A DNA stretch of 64,000 nt from the NCBI RefSeq assembly GCF_040689105.1, contig NZ_JBFBVU010000022.1, forward strand, positions 3,750 to 67,749, written 5' to 3'. A program made the position numbers and the translations under genes. The DNA is from Meridianimarinicoccus marinus. GTDB taxonomy: Bacteria > Pseudomonadota > Alphaproteobacteria > Rhodobacterales > Rhodobacteraceae. How positions within the stretch are numbered: position 1 is the stretch's first letter; each line of letters opens with the position of its first letter. The notes under the pieces were generated by a model. That model saw only the letters and a list, made by a program, of their open reading frames with translations, did no database searches and had not been told where the DNA came from. Below, one piece after another: positions 1 through 7,819 of the stretch.

Positions 1-240
1 ATCCACCATGTCATCGGCCGCGAGGATCCCGGCACCCCCTATCGCGCCGCGGTGCGCTGGTCGCTGACCGGCAAGCACAGCGGTCACGGCTTCTTCGGCG
101 CCCCCACCGGGGCCGAGGTGCATGTCATGGGCGCAACCCATGCGGAATGGGGCGAATGGGGCCTGCGCCGCGAGTTCACGATCCTCGACGAGGTCGCGAT
201 CTGGAAACAGATCCACCTGCACACCGGGAACGTGGAATGA
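1..240 (+). CDS. SnoaL/NTF2-like protein, C-terminal part (5' end outside window)
   Basis: The reading frame is open from the first base and ends at a TGA at 238-240, so only the last 79 codons are present. It carries the motif HSGHGFFGAPTG followed by a THAEWGEWGLRREF block, which occurs again almost unchanged in the C-terminal half of the next gene. That points to a tandem duplication. The fold assignment (SnoaL-like polyketide cyclase / nuclear transport factor 2 family) rests on this pattern and on family knowledge; the substrate is unknown. Its stop codon overlaps the ATG of the next gene (ATGA), so the two are translationally coupled. Confidence 0.75.
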   Translation: MHHVIGREDPGTPYRAAVRWSLTGKHSGHGFFGAPTGAEVHVMGATHAEWGEWGLRREFTILDEVAIWKQIHLHTGNVE

Positions 241-1193
241 GCCGTTTCGCCACGCTTCCGGACTATATTCAGGGCGTGACCTTCGAGATCTGGGAGGGGC
301 GCCAGATCGCCTCTCTGCGCGAAAGCTACGGCACCGACATGGTGATGCGCTCGACCCAGGCGCTGATCCTCGGAACCGAGGGCGTCATCAAGGACACGCT
401 GGCCGCGCAAGCGGCCTTTCCCGACCGGGAAATCCTTGGGGACGATGTGATCTGGTGCGGGAGCGAGGCAGAGGGCTATCTGTCCTCGCACCGCTCGGTC
501 ATCACCGGCACCCACACCGGCCACGGCGTTTTCGGCGCCCCCACGGGCAAGCGCGTCACCACCCGCTGCATCGCCGATTGCTTCGTTCAGGATGACGTCA
601 TCACCGACGAATGGCTGTGCTATGATGTCTCGTCGATGGTGCAACAGCTGGGCCACAGTCCCCGCGACTGGGCGGCGGAGCAAATCGCGCGTGAAGGTGG
701 CCCCGACCAAGCCACGCGGCCCTTCACCCCGGATCAGGATCGCCCCGGCCCCTATGCGGGCACCGGCAACGGTCACGAACTGGGCGACCGTCTGGCCGAC
801 ATCCTGAGCCGCATCATGGACTATGACGTCGCCACCGTCGGGCGGGACTACGACCGGGCGGTCAGCTTCTACCACGCCGGCGGCGTCACCGGCTGGGGCC
901 GCCCCGCTGTTGAAGCCGAATGGATGCAACTGCGCGCGGCCTTTCCTGACGCCCGTTTCACCATCCATCACAAGACCGGCCGCAACGATCCCGGCGAACC
1001 CGACCGCGCCGCCATCCGTTGGAGCCTGGACGGCGCACACAGCGGTCATGGCCGCTTTGGCGCCCCGACCGGGGCGCAGGTGCACACCATGGGCTTTACC
1101 CATGCCGAATTCGGCCCCTGGGGACTGCGCCGGGAATGGAGCCTTTGGGATGAAACCGCGATCTGGAAACAGATCCTGCTGGCCGGAGCCTGA
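237..1193 (+). CDS. SnoaL/NTF2-like protein with two duplicated domains
   Basis: 318 residues. The start is the ATG that overlaps the upstream stop. The protein consists of two related NTF2-like halves: the first carries THTGHGVFGAPTG near residues 92-104, the second AHSGHGRFGAPTG near 266-279. The second half closely matches the truncated upstream gene, so there are three copies of one domain in a row. NTF2-like domains of this kind form cone-shaped pockets and serve as cyclases, isomerases or dehydratases of small molecules; which reaction applies here cannot be read from the sequence. Position at the head of a cluster of cupin, RraA-like, SDR and HisD-like genes suggests a catabolic role. 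Confidence 0.8.
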   Translation: MSRFATLPDYIQGVTFEIWEGRQIASLRESYGTDMVMRSTQALILGTEGVIKDTLAAQAAFPDREILGDDVIWCGSEAEGYLSSHRSVITGTHTGHGVFGAPTGKRVTTRCIADCFVQDDVITDEWLCYDVSSMVQQLGHSPRDWAAEQIAREGGPDQATRPFTPDQDRPGPYAGTGNGHELGDRLADILSRIMDYDVATVGRDYDRAVSFYHAGGVTGWGRPAVEAEWMQLRAAFPDARFTIHHKTGRNDPGEPDRAAIRWSLDGAHSGHGRFGAPTGAQVHTMGFTHAEFGPWGLRREWSLWDETAIWKQILLAGA

Positions 1194-1197
1194 CGCC

Positions 1198-1362
1198 ATG
1201 CCCCGCCCCGCCCGCACGCTTTGTGCCCTGCACGGCTATCTGGCCAGCCGCCGTGCGCGACGGCTGAACAATCATCCGCCCGGCGCGGTGAACGTGTTCG
1301 CGGAATATTGTTCGACACGCCGGCGCTCGGACGATCCGGCACCCCAAGGAAACCCGACATGA
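1198..1362 (+). CDS. Small hypothetical ORF coupled to the bicupin gene
   Basis: A 54-codon frame fills the gap between the NTF2-like gene and the cupin gene. It begins with an ATG five bases after the previous stop, and its TGA overlaps the cupin ATG at 1359 (ATGA), the arrangement used by the other genes of this operon. The peptide is Arg/Ala-rich, with no recognisable motif, signal peptide or membrane segment. It may be a coupling leader, a remnant, or chance. Confidence 0.25.
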   Translation: MPRPARTLCALHGYLASRRARRLNNHPPGAVNVFAEYCSTRRRSDDPAPQGNPT

Positions 1363-2342
1363 CATCTCAAGACATGACCTCGCGCATTGTTCGCTATGGC
1401 GAACTGCAACCCTGCAAGACCGCCTTCATCGATGCCCATACACCGGGCAGCGACCAGAAGGAGAACTTCACCATCATCGGCGGCGGCGTCTCGGAAAGCC
1501 CCGACCAGCATGTGCACATCAGCCTGCCGCACGGGTTCAATATCGGAGCGGCGGGTCAGCCGCCGCGCTGCCGCAACTCACTGCACGACCACCACACCGC
1601 CGAGGCGTTCTTCGTGCTGAAAGGCCGCTGGCGCTTTTTCTGGGGCCGCTGGGGCACTGCCGGTGAGGTGGTGCTGGAAGAAGGCGACATCTTCAACATT
1701 CCCACCGGCATCTTTCGCGGCTTCGAAAACATCGGCACCGACTATGGAATGATCATGGCGATCCTTGGCGGCGACGATGCCGGGGGCGGTGTCATGTGGG
1801 CGCCGCAGGTGATCGAGGATGCCGCCGACCACGGCCTTGTGCTGGGCGAGAACGGCAAGCTCTATGACACCAAGAAGGGCCAGCAACTGCCCGACGGCGT
1901 GAACCCGATGCCGCTGATGAGCGACGCGGAACTGACCAAGCGGCCCGAGCCCACCACCGCCGAGGTGCTGCCCAACCATGTCGCCCGCTACTGGGACCTG
2001 ATGGCGCTGGCCGACAAGACCCCGGCGGTGGTGATCGGCGAAAACGGCGTTCTGCGCGACAAGCCCGGCTTCGAAGTGGGATTCATGACCCGCGACAGCG
2101 CCAGTGACGAGATGCACGCCCATGACAAGCCTTCGGTCCTGATGCCGATGCGCGGCCACTGGCGTGTGCGCTGGGACGGCAATGGCGATCACGCGGCGGG
2201 CGAAGCGGTTCTGGCACCCGGCGACACCATGTCGGTGCCCGAGAACCTGCGTCACAACGCGGTGCCCTCGATGACCGGCGAGGCCAGCCTGTACCATGTG
2301 GTCGCCACCGATGATCCGGCGGGCCACACCTGGCAAGGCTGA
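1359..2342 (+). CDS. Bicupin family protein
   Basis: 327 residues from the ATG at 1359, which has AAGGA eight bases upstream; in-frame starts further 5' have no such site. Two cupin barrels are visible. The first has a metal-ligand-type cluster LHDHHT (residues about 75-80) followed by FFVLKGRW; the second has MHAHDK (about 251-256) followed by MRGHWRVRW. This is the layout of gentisate-dioxygenase-like and other bicupins that bind one or two metals. Substrate unknown. A strong hairpin with a T-rich tail follows the gene, so the downstream MetE-like gene may be under attenuation or a separate promoter. Confidence 0.8.
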   Translation: MTSQDMTSRIVRYGELQPCKTAFIDAHTPGSDQKENFTIIGGGVSESPDQHVHISLPHGFNIGAAGQPPRCRNSLHDHHTAEAFFVLKGRWRFFWGRWGTAGEVVLEEGDIFNIPTGIFRGFENIGTDYGMIMAILGGDDAGGGVMWAPQVIEDAADHGLVLGENGKLYDTKKGQQLPDGVNPMPLMSDAELTKRPEPTTAEVLPNHVARYWDLMALADKTPAVVIGENGVLRDKPGFEVGFMTRDSASDEMHAHDKPSVLMPMRGHWRVRWDGNGDHAAGEAVLAPGDTMSVPENLRHNAVPSMTGEASLYHVVATDDPAGHTWQG

Positions 2343-2357
2343 CGTTTTGACAGACCT

Positions 2358-2392
2358 CGGGCGCGGATCATTCGCCGCGCCCGTTTCTTCTT
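2358..2392 (+). terminator. Intrinsic terminator or attenuator hairpin
   Basis: Perfect 8-9 bp GC-rich stem (left arm 2358-2366, right arm 2375-2383, 8-base loop) followed directly by a T-rich run (TTTCTTCTT). It lies between the cupin stop and the MetE-like start. Confidence 0.7.
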
Positions 2393-2417
2393 CCAATCCT
2401 TTCGAAAGAGGCTCCCG

Positions 2418-3542
2418 ATGGGCAAAATCCTCACCACTCATGTCGGCTCTTTGCCGCGCACGCAAACCGTCGTGGACTTCATCTTTGCCCGCGAACGCGG
2501 CACCCCCTACGACGCCGCCGAATTCGACGCGGCCATGACCCAGGCCGTGGATGACACGGTTGCCAAACAGGTCGCCGCCGGGATCGACATTGTCAGTGAC
2601 GGCGAAACCTCGAAGATCAGCTATGCCACCTATGTCAAGGATCGCTACACCGGTTTTGACGGCGACAGCCCTCGCAATGCGCCCGCCGATCTGAAGAAAT
2701 TTCCCAGCTTTCTGAAGCGTCTGGCCGACGACGGCGGAACTCCGCAATACGCCCGCCCGATGTGCGTGGGCGAGGTGAAGTCGAAGGGCCAGGGCGAGCT
2801 GGAAAAGGACATCGCCAACCTGAAGGCCGCGATGAACACGCACGGGGTGGATCGCGGTTTCATGAATGCCGCCTCTCCCGGCGTGATCTCGCTGTTCCTG
2901 CAGAACGATTTCTACAAGACGCGCGAGGCCTATCTGGCCGCACTCGCCGACGCGATGAAAGCGGAATACGAAACCATCGTCGCCAGCGGTCTGGACCTGC
3001 AACTGGATTGCCCCGACCTGGCGCTGTCGCGGCACATGCTGTTCAACGATCTGTCCGACGAGGAGTTCATCCGGATCGCCGCCAGCCATGTGGAGGCCCT
3101 GAACCACGCGCTGTCAGACATTCCCGCCGACAAGATCCGCATCCACATCTGCTGGGGCAACTACGAAGGCCCGCATGTCTGCGATATTCCGATGGCCAAG
3201 ATGTTCGACACGCTGATGTCGGCCAAGGCGGATTACGTGCTGTTCGAAACCTCGAACCCGCGCCACGGACATGAATGGACTACCTTCCGCGATCGCAAGG
3301 CCGATATCCCCGACAGGAAGATCCTGGTGCCGGGCGTGGTGGATACGACCACCAATTTCGTCGAGCACCCCGAGCTTGTGGCCCAGCGGATCGCGCGGTT
3401 CACCGATATCGTCGGCGCGGACCGGGTGATTGCCGGATCTGATTGCGGCTTTGGCACTTTCGCGGGCTTCGGCGCGGTCGATCCCGAGATCGCCTATGCC
3501 AAGCTGGGCGCGCTGGCCGAAGGCGCGAGGCTGGCGAAATGA
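2418..3542 (+). CDS. MetE-like (cobalamin-independent methionine synthase II family) protein
   Basis: 374 residues, the size of the MetE catalytic domain alone; true MetE is about 750. The start has AAAGAGG upstream. The N-terminus HVGSLPR, the HICWGN motif (about residue 244) and the GSDCGFG motif (about 340) match the zinc-binding His/Cys/Cys pattern of the methionine synthase II family. Stand-alone members commonly act as methyltransferases or as C-C/C-S cleaving enzymes in catabolic clusters rather than in methionine synthesis. The surrounding genes favour a catabolic role here, but the substrate is unknown. Confidence 0.8.
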   Translation: MGKILTTHVGSLPRTQTVVDFIFARERGTPYDAAEFDAAMTQAVDDTVAKQVAAGIDIVSDGETSKISYATYVKDRYTGFDGDSPRNAPADLKKFPSFLKRLADDGGTPQYARPMCVGEVKSKGQGELEKDIANLKAAMNTHGVDRGFMNAASPGVISLFLQNDFYKTREAYLAALADAMKAEYETIVASGLDLQLDCPDLALSRHMLFNDLSDEEFIRIAASHVEALNHALSDIPADKIRIHICWGNYEGPHVCDIPMAKMFDTLMSAKADYVLFETSNPRHGHEWTTFRDRKADIPDRKILVPGVVDTTTNFVEHPELVAQRIARFTDIVGADRVIAGSDCGFGTFAGFGAVDPEIAYAKLGALAEGARLAK

Positions 3543-3579
3543 TCGGCACGTTGACCCCTGACGGCGAAGGGGAAGCCCC

Positions 3580-4275
3580 GTGACCCCGCTTGTGCTGCTG
3601 CCCGGCATGATGTGCGACGCCCGCCTGTTCGGCCCGCAGATCGCGGCCTTTCAGGACGCGCGCCCGGTACATGTCCTGTCGATCACCGAAGCCGACACAA
3701 TGCAGGAACTGGCCCGGCTGGTGCTGGACAACGCGCCAGACCGCTTTGCTCTGGGCGGGCTGTCCATGGGCGGCATCGTGGCGATGGAGGTGATCCGGCA
3801 GGCCCCCGAGCGGATTGCCGGGGCGGCGTTTCTGGACACCAATCCCAAGGCCGAGGTGCCCGAGGTGGCCGCGATGCGCGCACCGCAAATCGCCAAGGCA
3901 CGGGCCGGGGAACTGCGCAGCGTCATGCGCGACGAGATGAAGCCGCGCTATCTGGCCGACGGGCCGGACAAGCAGGACATCCTGAACCTGTGCATGAAGA
4001 TGGCAGAGGACCTGGGCCCCGAGGTGTTCATCCGCCAGTCCCGCGCCCTGGCCAGCCGCCCCGACCAGCAAGACACCCTGCGCGCCCTGAAGGTGCCGAC
4101 CCTTGCCCTGTGCGGCACAGAGGACGCGCTCTGCCCGATCCACCGGCACGAGTTGATCCGCGACCTCGTCCCCGGCGCACGGCTGGAAATCATCCCGAAC
4201 GCCGGGCATCTGCCCACCCTGGAACAACCCGACGCAACCAACGCGGCCCTGCGCCGCTGGCTGGAGGCCGTATGA
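3580..4275 (+). CDS. Alpha/beta hydrolase
   Basis: 231 residues from a GTG with GAAGGGGAAG upstream. The nucleophile elbow GLSMGG sits near residue 65, an oxyanion-type LLPGMM stretch is at the N-terminus, and a C-terminal GHLPTLEQP supplies the catalytic His; a late Asp lies in CGTEDALCP. Small esterase/lactonase-type alpha/beta hydrolases have this size. The stop overlaps the ATG of the RraA-like gene (ATGA), so the two are made together. Probably opens or hydrolyses an intermediate of the cluster. Confidence 0.82.
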   Translation: MTPLVLLPGMMCDARLFGPQIAAFQDARPVHVLSITEADTMQELARLVLDNAPDRFALGGLSMGGIVAMEVIRQAPERIAGAAFLDTNPKAEVPEVAAMRAPQIAKARAGELRSVMRDEMKPRYLADGPDKQDILNLCMKMAEDLGPEVFIRQSRALASRPDQQDTLRALKVPTLALCGTEDALCPIHRHELIRDLVPGARLEIIPNAGHLPTLEQPDATNAALRRWLEAV

Positions 4276-4964
4276 CACCTTCCCTTCTGACCCTTCTGAA
4301 CTCTGTGGACACGCCCACGGTCTGCAACGCCATCGAGGTGGCGCAAGGCCAGCGCGGCTTCAACGCCTTCACACGGGGCACTGTTCTGGCCAGCGACCCG
4401 AACCGGGTCATGGTCGGATATGCGGTCACGGCGAAAATACGCGGGCTGACCCCTCCCACCGAAGCCCCGGAGGCAACCCGCGCCCGGCGGATGCAATACT
4501 ACAGGAACATGGCCGAAGCGCCCAAACCCTCGGTCTGTGTGGTCGAGGACGAGGACGTCCCCAACGCCATCGGGGCCTTCTGGGGCGAAGTGAACACGGT
4601 GGTTCACAAGGGGTTCGGGATGGCCGGGGCACTGACCAACGGGGTAATGCGCGATCTGGGCGATATGGCCCCGGATTTCCCGGTGGTCGCAGGCTCGATC
4701 GGGCCAAGCCATGGATTCGTGCATGTGACCGCGCTGGATGTGCCGGTCACGGTCTTCGAGATGGTGGTGCGGCCGGGCGATCTGATCCACGCCGACCGCC
4801 ACGGCGCCGTGGTGATCCCGCCCGAGGTGGTGGATCAACTGGAAGCAGCCATTGCCAGGATGCAGTCGAACGAACGGCTGGTTCTGGACCCGGCGCGCAG
4901 CGAGAACTTCGATTTCGCCGCTTTCGAGGCCGCCTGGACCGCCTTCGAAAAGGCCCGCACCTGA
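4272..4964 (+). CDS. RraA-like (4-hydroxy-4-methyl-2-oxoglutarate aldolase family) protein
   Basis: 230 residues, start overlapping the upstream stop. The family signature GALTNGVMRDLGD starts near residue 119, and the late block VVRPGDLIHADRHGAVVIP is typical of RraA/HMG-aldolase proteins, where the Arg-Asp pair binds substrate and the divalent metal. Members in catabolic clusters are oxaloacetate decarboxylases or class II aldolases for 4-hydroxy-2-oxo acids. The neighbouring hydrolase, cupin and dehydrogenases fit a pathway ending in such an aldol cleavage; this is inference. Confidence 0.85.
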   Translation: MTPSLLTLLNSVDTPTVCNAIEVAQGQRGFNAFTRGTVLASDPNRVMVGYAVTAKIRGLTPPTEAPEATRARRMQYYRNMAEAPKPSVCVVEDEDVPNAIGAFWGEVNTVVHKGFGMAGALTNGVMRDLGDMAPDFPVVAGSIGPSHGFVHVTALDVPVTVFEMVVRPGDLIHADRHGAVVIPPEVVDQLEAAIARMQSNERLVLDPARSENFDFAAFEAAWTAFEKART

Positions 4965-5037
4965 TCGCGGTCAACTGCCCGCCGGCATATTTCCGAAACG
5001 GGATACCGGGAGCCTTATGCAGGGGCGCCCTTTCCGT

Positions 5038-6327
5038 TTAACCGGCCTGAAGCCGATCCAAGCGCAGTTGCGCGGCGCGGCGATGGCCGTCCAGACCTTC
5101 GCTGCGGCTTTGGCGCACGGCGGGCGGGGCCACGGCGCGCACGCCTTCCGGCTCCATCCACTGATGGGTGGCCACCTTCACATAGGCACCGACCCAAAGC
5201 CCGCCGGTATAGCGCCCGGCCGCCATGGTCGGCAGGGTGTGGTTGGTGCCGCAGCATTTGTCGGAATAGACCACGCTGGCCAGTTCGCCGATGAACAGCG
5301 AGCCGTAGTGGCGCAGCTTGCGTGCTGTGGCCTGCGGGTCGGCGGTGTGCACCTGCAGATGTTCTGCCGCGATGTGGTCGGAATAGGCCAGCATCGCCGC
5401 CTCATCCGCAGCCACGGCAATCTCGCCATAGTCCTGCCACGCGACGCTGGCAGTCGCCGCCGTTGCCAATTCGCCCAACTGACGGGTGACCTCGGCAATG
5501 ACCCGGTCGGCCAAAGCGCCATCGGTGGTGATCAGCCCGACCCGCGTGCGCACGTCATGCTCGGCCTGCGCCAGCAGATCGGTGGCGATGGTCTCGGCAT
5601 CGCCGGTGCTGTCGGCAAGGGTGTAGATCTCGGAAGGGCCGGCCAGCTGATCGATCCCGACGGGGCCGAAGACCTGCCGCTTGGCCTCATTCACGAAGGC
5701 GTTGCCGGGGCCAACGATCTTGTCGACGCGCGGCACGGTTTGGGTGCCATAGGCCATGGCCGCAATCGCCTGCGCCCCGCCGATGCGGAAGATCCGGTCG
5801 GCACCTGACAGGTGACACCCCGCCACCATAGCCTCATGCGCATTGGGCGGCAGGCAGGCGATGATTTCCTCCACTCCCGCAACGCGAGCCGGCACGATGG
5901 TCATGATCGGCGCGGACAGCAGCGGATAGCGCCCGCCGGGTACATAGCAGCCCACCCGTTCCAGCGGAATTATCCGGTGACCCAGATGCACTCCGGGCCG
6001 GATTTCAACCTCCAGCGGCAACATCGTGTCCCGTTGCGCCTCGGCAAAGGCGCGCACATTGGCGATGGCAAACTCGGTGTCCGCGCGGGTCTGGGGGTCG
6101 AGCGTCGCAACAGCCGCCTCGCGCTGCGCCATGCTGACTTCGAAGGAGTCCAGGTCGGAGTTGTCGAACTTCCTGGCATAGGCGCGCACGGCCGCGTCGC
6201 CATCTGATCGGACCGCAGTCAATACCCCGGCCACGGTCGCCACGATATCCTGTGCATCGGTCGCGGCATTACGCACTGGGGCCTTTCGATGCTGGATTCC
6301 GGGAAAGGAGATGTCGGTATCGGCCAC
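5038..6327 (-). CDS. Histidinol-dehydrogenase-family oxidoreductase (HpsN-like)
   Basis: 429 residues on the opposite strand to its neighbours. Visible HisD-family features are RIGGAQAIAAMAYGT, KIVGPGNAFVNEAKR, LAGPSE, the zinc-ligand pair in LAQAEHD, the catalytic His in AAEHLQVHT, and a late zinc-type His in VKVATHQWM. The stretch KCCGTNHTLPTMAAGRYTGG suits the divergent branch that contains sulfopropanediol dehydrogenase HpsN better than biosynthetic HisD. No histidine genes are nearby. It likely performs a two-step NAD-dependent oxidation of an alcohol to an acid in this cluster; the substrate is not established. Confidence 0.8.
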   Translation of the reverse strand: MADTDISFPGIQHRKAPVRNAATDAQDIVATVAGVLTAVRSDGDAAVRAYARKFDNSDLDSFEVSMAQREAAVATLDPQTRADTEFAIANVRAFAEAQRDTMLPLEVEIRPGVHLGHRIIPLERVGCYVPGGRYPLLSAPIMTIVPARVAGVEEIIACLPPNAHEAMVAGCHLSGADRIFRIGGAQAIAAMAYGTQTVPRVDKIVGPGNAFVNEAKRQVFGPVGIDQLAGPSEIYTLADSTGDAETIATDLLAQAEHDVRTRVGLITTDGALADRVIAEVTRQLGELATAATASVAWQDYGEIAVAADEAAMLAYSDHIAAEHLQVHTADPQATARKLRHYGSLFIGELASVVYSDKCCGTNHTLPTMAAGRYTGGLWVGAYVKVATHQWMEPEGVRAVAPPAVRQSRSEGLDGHRRAAQLRLDRLQAG

Positions 6328-6935
6328 GATCAGGAGTCCTTCTTTTGGGTTCTGGAAAATCTAGACGGGGCGCGATGACTTTGCAAACGTATTTGTTAAC
6401 GGCGGAATTGCAGCGCCATTGTCCTTATATACACTAATATTTAAATCACGATAAGCGTTTTGCATTCGCTTTCAATTTAGTCGAACTTGATCCTGCAGAA
6501 CAACACACTTCCGTGCCCGACTCACCACGACCTGCACAAGAAGAGACGCCGAGATTCCGGTAGTGCATCATCGGGTCCAGCCGCGTGCCAGCCATCAAGA
6601 CTGGGGATAGAAGGCGCGAACAACCGGTCTCCGCCCGGGCGTTTCTCCCTGCCAGACATGCTGACACTTTGGTTCCGAACACCGCCTTGCCCGTTTTGGT
6701 AGAACAAAAAACCCGCATCTCCGGGTTCCAACTCTTTCCCCCAGAGGCTAAGAACACCGAAGGCAGGCCGATCCATGGCCGCCGCAGGCCGGATGGACGG
6801 AACAACGATTTTCACGGGAGGGTGCCTGCCGCACGGCAAAACAGTGTCGCGTTCGGTATTGGCAGCAGGTGGTACTTGCGGATCTGTGCGGCAGACGCAC
6901 CGGCCCACTTCCCCCAGCTTTGAGGAACGTGACAC
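6328..6935. other. Intergenic region between divergent HisD-like and SDR genes
   Basis: 608 bases without a convincing gene. An A+T-rich stretch at about 6380-6485 stands out from the high-GC surroundings and probably holds promoter and operator elements for the divergent genes. A terminator-like hairpin on the minus strand lies at 6704-6728. Open frames here on both strands look like chance. Confidence 0.5.
6704..6728 (-). terminator. Terminator-like hairpin with no known gene upstream
   Basis: On the minus strand AACCCG and CGGGTT (6710-6715 with 6722-6727) form a 6-bp stem followed by a run of six T. The structure is a typical short intrinsic terminator, but no protein gene on that strand ends here. 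Confidence 0.5.
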
Positions 6936-7688
6936 ATGAACACCCTTGATCTGAACGGACGCCGGGCCGTCATTACCGGAGGCGCGCGCGGCATGGGCTT
7001 TGGCATCGCCGAGAAGATCCTTGCCAGCGGCGGCGCAGTGGATCTGTGGGACATCAATCCTGCGCTTCTGGAAACCGCCCGGCAATCGCTGTCCTCGTTC
7101 GGGCCGGTGTCTGCCCGCACGGTCGATGTCTCGGATTACGCCAGTGTCGAGGCCGGCGCAAAAGCCGCCAGCACGGCAATGGGTGGCATCGACATTCTTG
7201 TGAATGCCGCCGGGATCGCCGGGGTCAACACGCCGCTGGCGGACTATCCTTTGGACACATGGAACGCGGTCCTGAACGTGAACCTGAACGGCACCTTCCA
7301 TACTTGCCGCGCCGTGGTGCCCTACATGGCGCAGAACGATTATGGCCGGATCGTCAACATCGCGTCGATGGCGGGCAAGGACGGCAACCCGAATGCCAGC
7401 GCCTATTCGGTGTCAAAGGCCGGTGTCATCGGCCTGACCAAGTCGCTGGGCAAAGAACTGGCCAGGACCGGGATCCGCGTCAATGTGGTCTGCCCCGCAG
7501 TGATCGAGACCGAGATGCTGGCCGATGTGACCGAGGAACAGATCGGCTATATGCTGGCCAAGATCCCGATGGGGCGCATGGGCAGCGTGGCCGAGATCGC
7601 GGCCATGGTCAGCTGGATGTGCAGCGCGGAATGCTCCTATTCGACCGGGGCCGTCTTCGACCTGTCCGGCGGGCGCGCCACCTATTGA
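6936..7688 (+). CDS. Short-chain dehydrogenase/reductase (SDR)
   Basis: 250 residues, classical SDR length. The cofactor motif TGGARGMGFG (residues 14-23), NAAG (about 90-93), catalytic Ser in IASMAG (about 144) and YSVSK (Tyr about 157) are all intact, followed by the conserved NVVCPAVIETEM segment. The Asp after the second beta strand (LWDIN) favours NAD(H). It would oxidise or reduce an alcohol/ketone intermediate alongside the HisD-like enzyme. A terminator hairpin follows 10 bases after the stop. Confidence 0.9.
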   Translation: MNTLDLNGRRAVITGGARGMGFGIAEKILASGGAVDLWDINPALLETARQSLSSFGPVSARTVDVSDYASVEAGAKAASTAMGGIDILVNAAGIAGVNTPLADYPLDTWNAVLNVNLNGTFHTCRAVVPYMAQNDYGRIVNIASMAGKDGNPNASAYSVSKAGVIGLTKSLGKELARTGIRVNVVCPAVIETEMLADVTEEQIGYMLAKIPMGRMGSVAEIAAMVSWMCSAECSYSTGAVFDLSGGRATY

Positions 7689-7698
7689 GAAACATCTA

Positions 7699-7745
7699 CT
7701 GTCCCGAGGCCCGGTGGCGCCTTGGGACAGTCCCCCCAATTTTTT
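7699..7745 (+). terminator. Probable intrinsic terminator after the SDR gene
   Basis: A 12-bp stem (7699-7710 with 7719-7730, one G-T wobble, 8-base loop) is followed by a C-rich spacer and six T at 7740-7745. It closes the catabolic cluster before the nuclease operon. Confidence 0.6.
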
Positions 7746-7819
7746 GCGATGCGCCAATCTGACAGGTGCAGACGAATGGCCGTTGCATCGACTCGACGCC
7801 TTCCAGATGCTGCGCGCAC

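Noticed and set aside
1578..3107. Long minus-strand frame across the cupin and MetE-like genes
   Set aside because: Spans two well-supported genes and a terminator on the other strand; no recognisable domain.
6360..6410. Possible LacI-type operator near the HisD-like start
   Set aside because: The half-sites do not form a convincing palindrome.
6446..6805. 119-codon minus-strand frame in the HisD-SDR gap
   Set aside because: Runs through the terminator-like hairpin and the A+T-rich promoter region, with no ribosome site and no recognised family.
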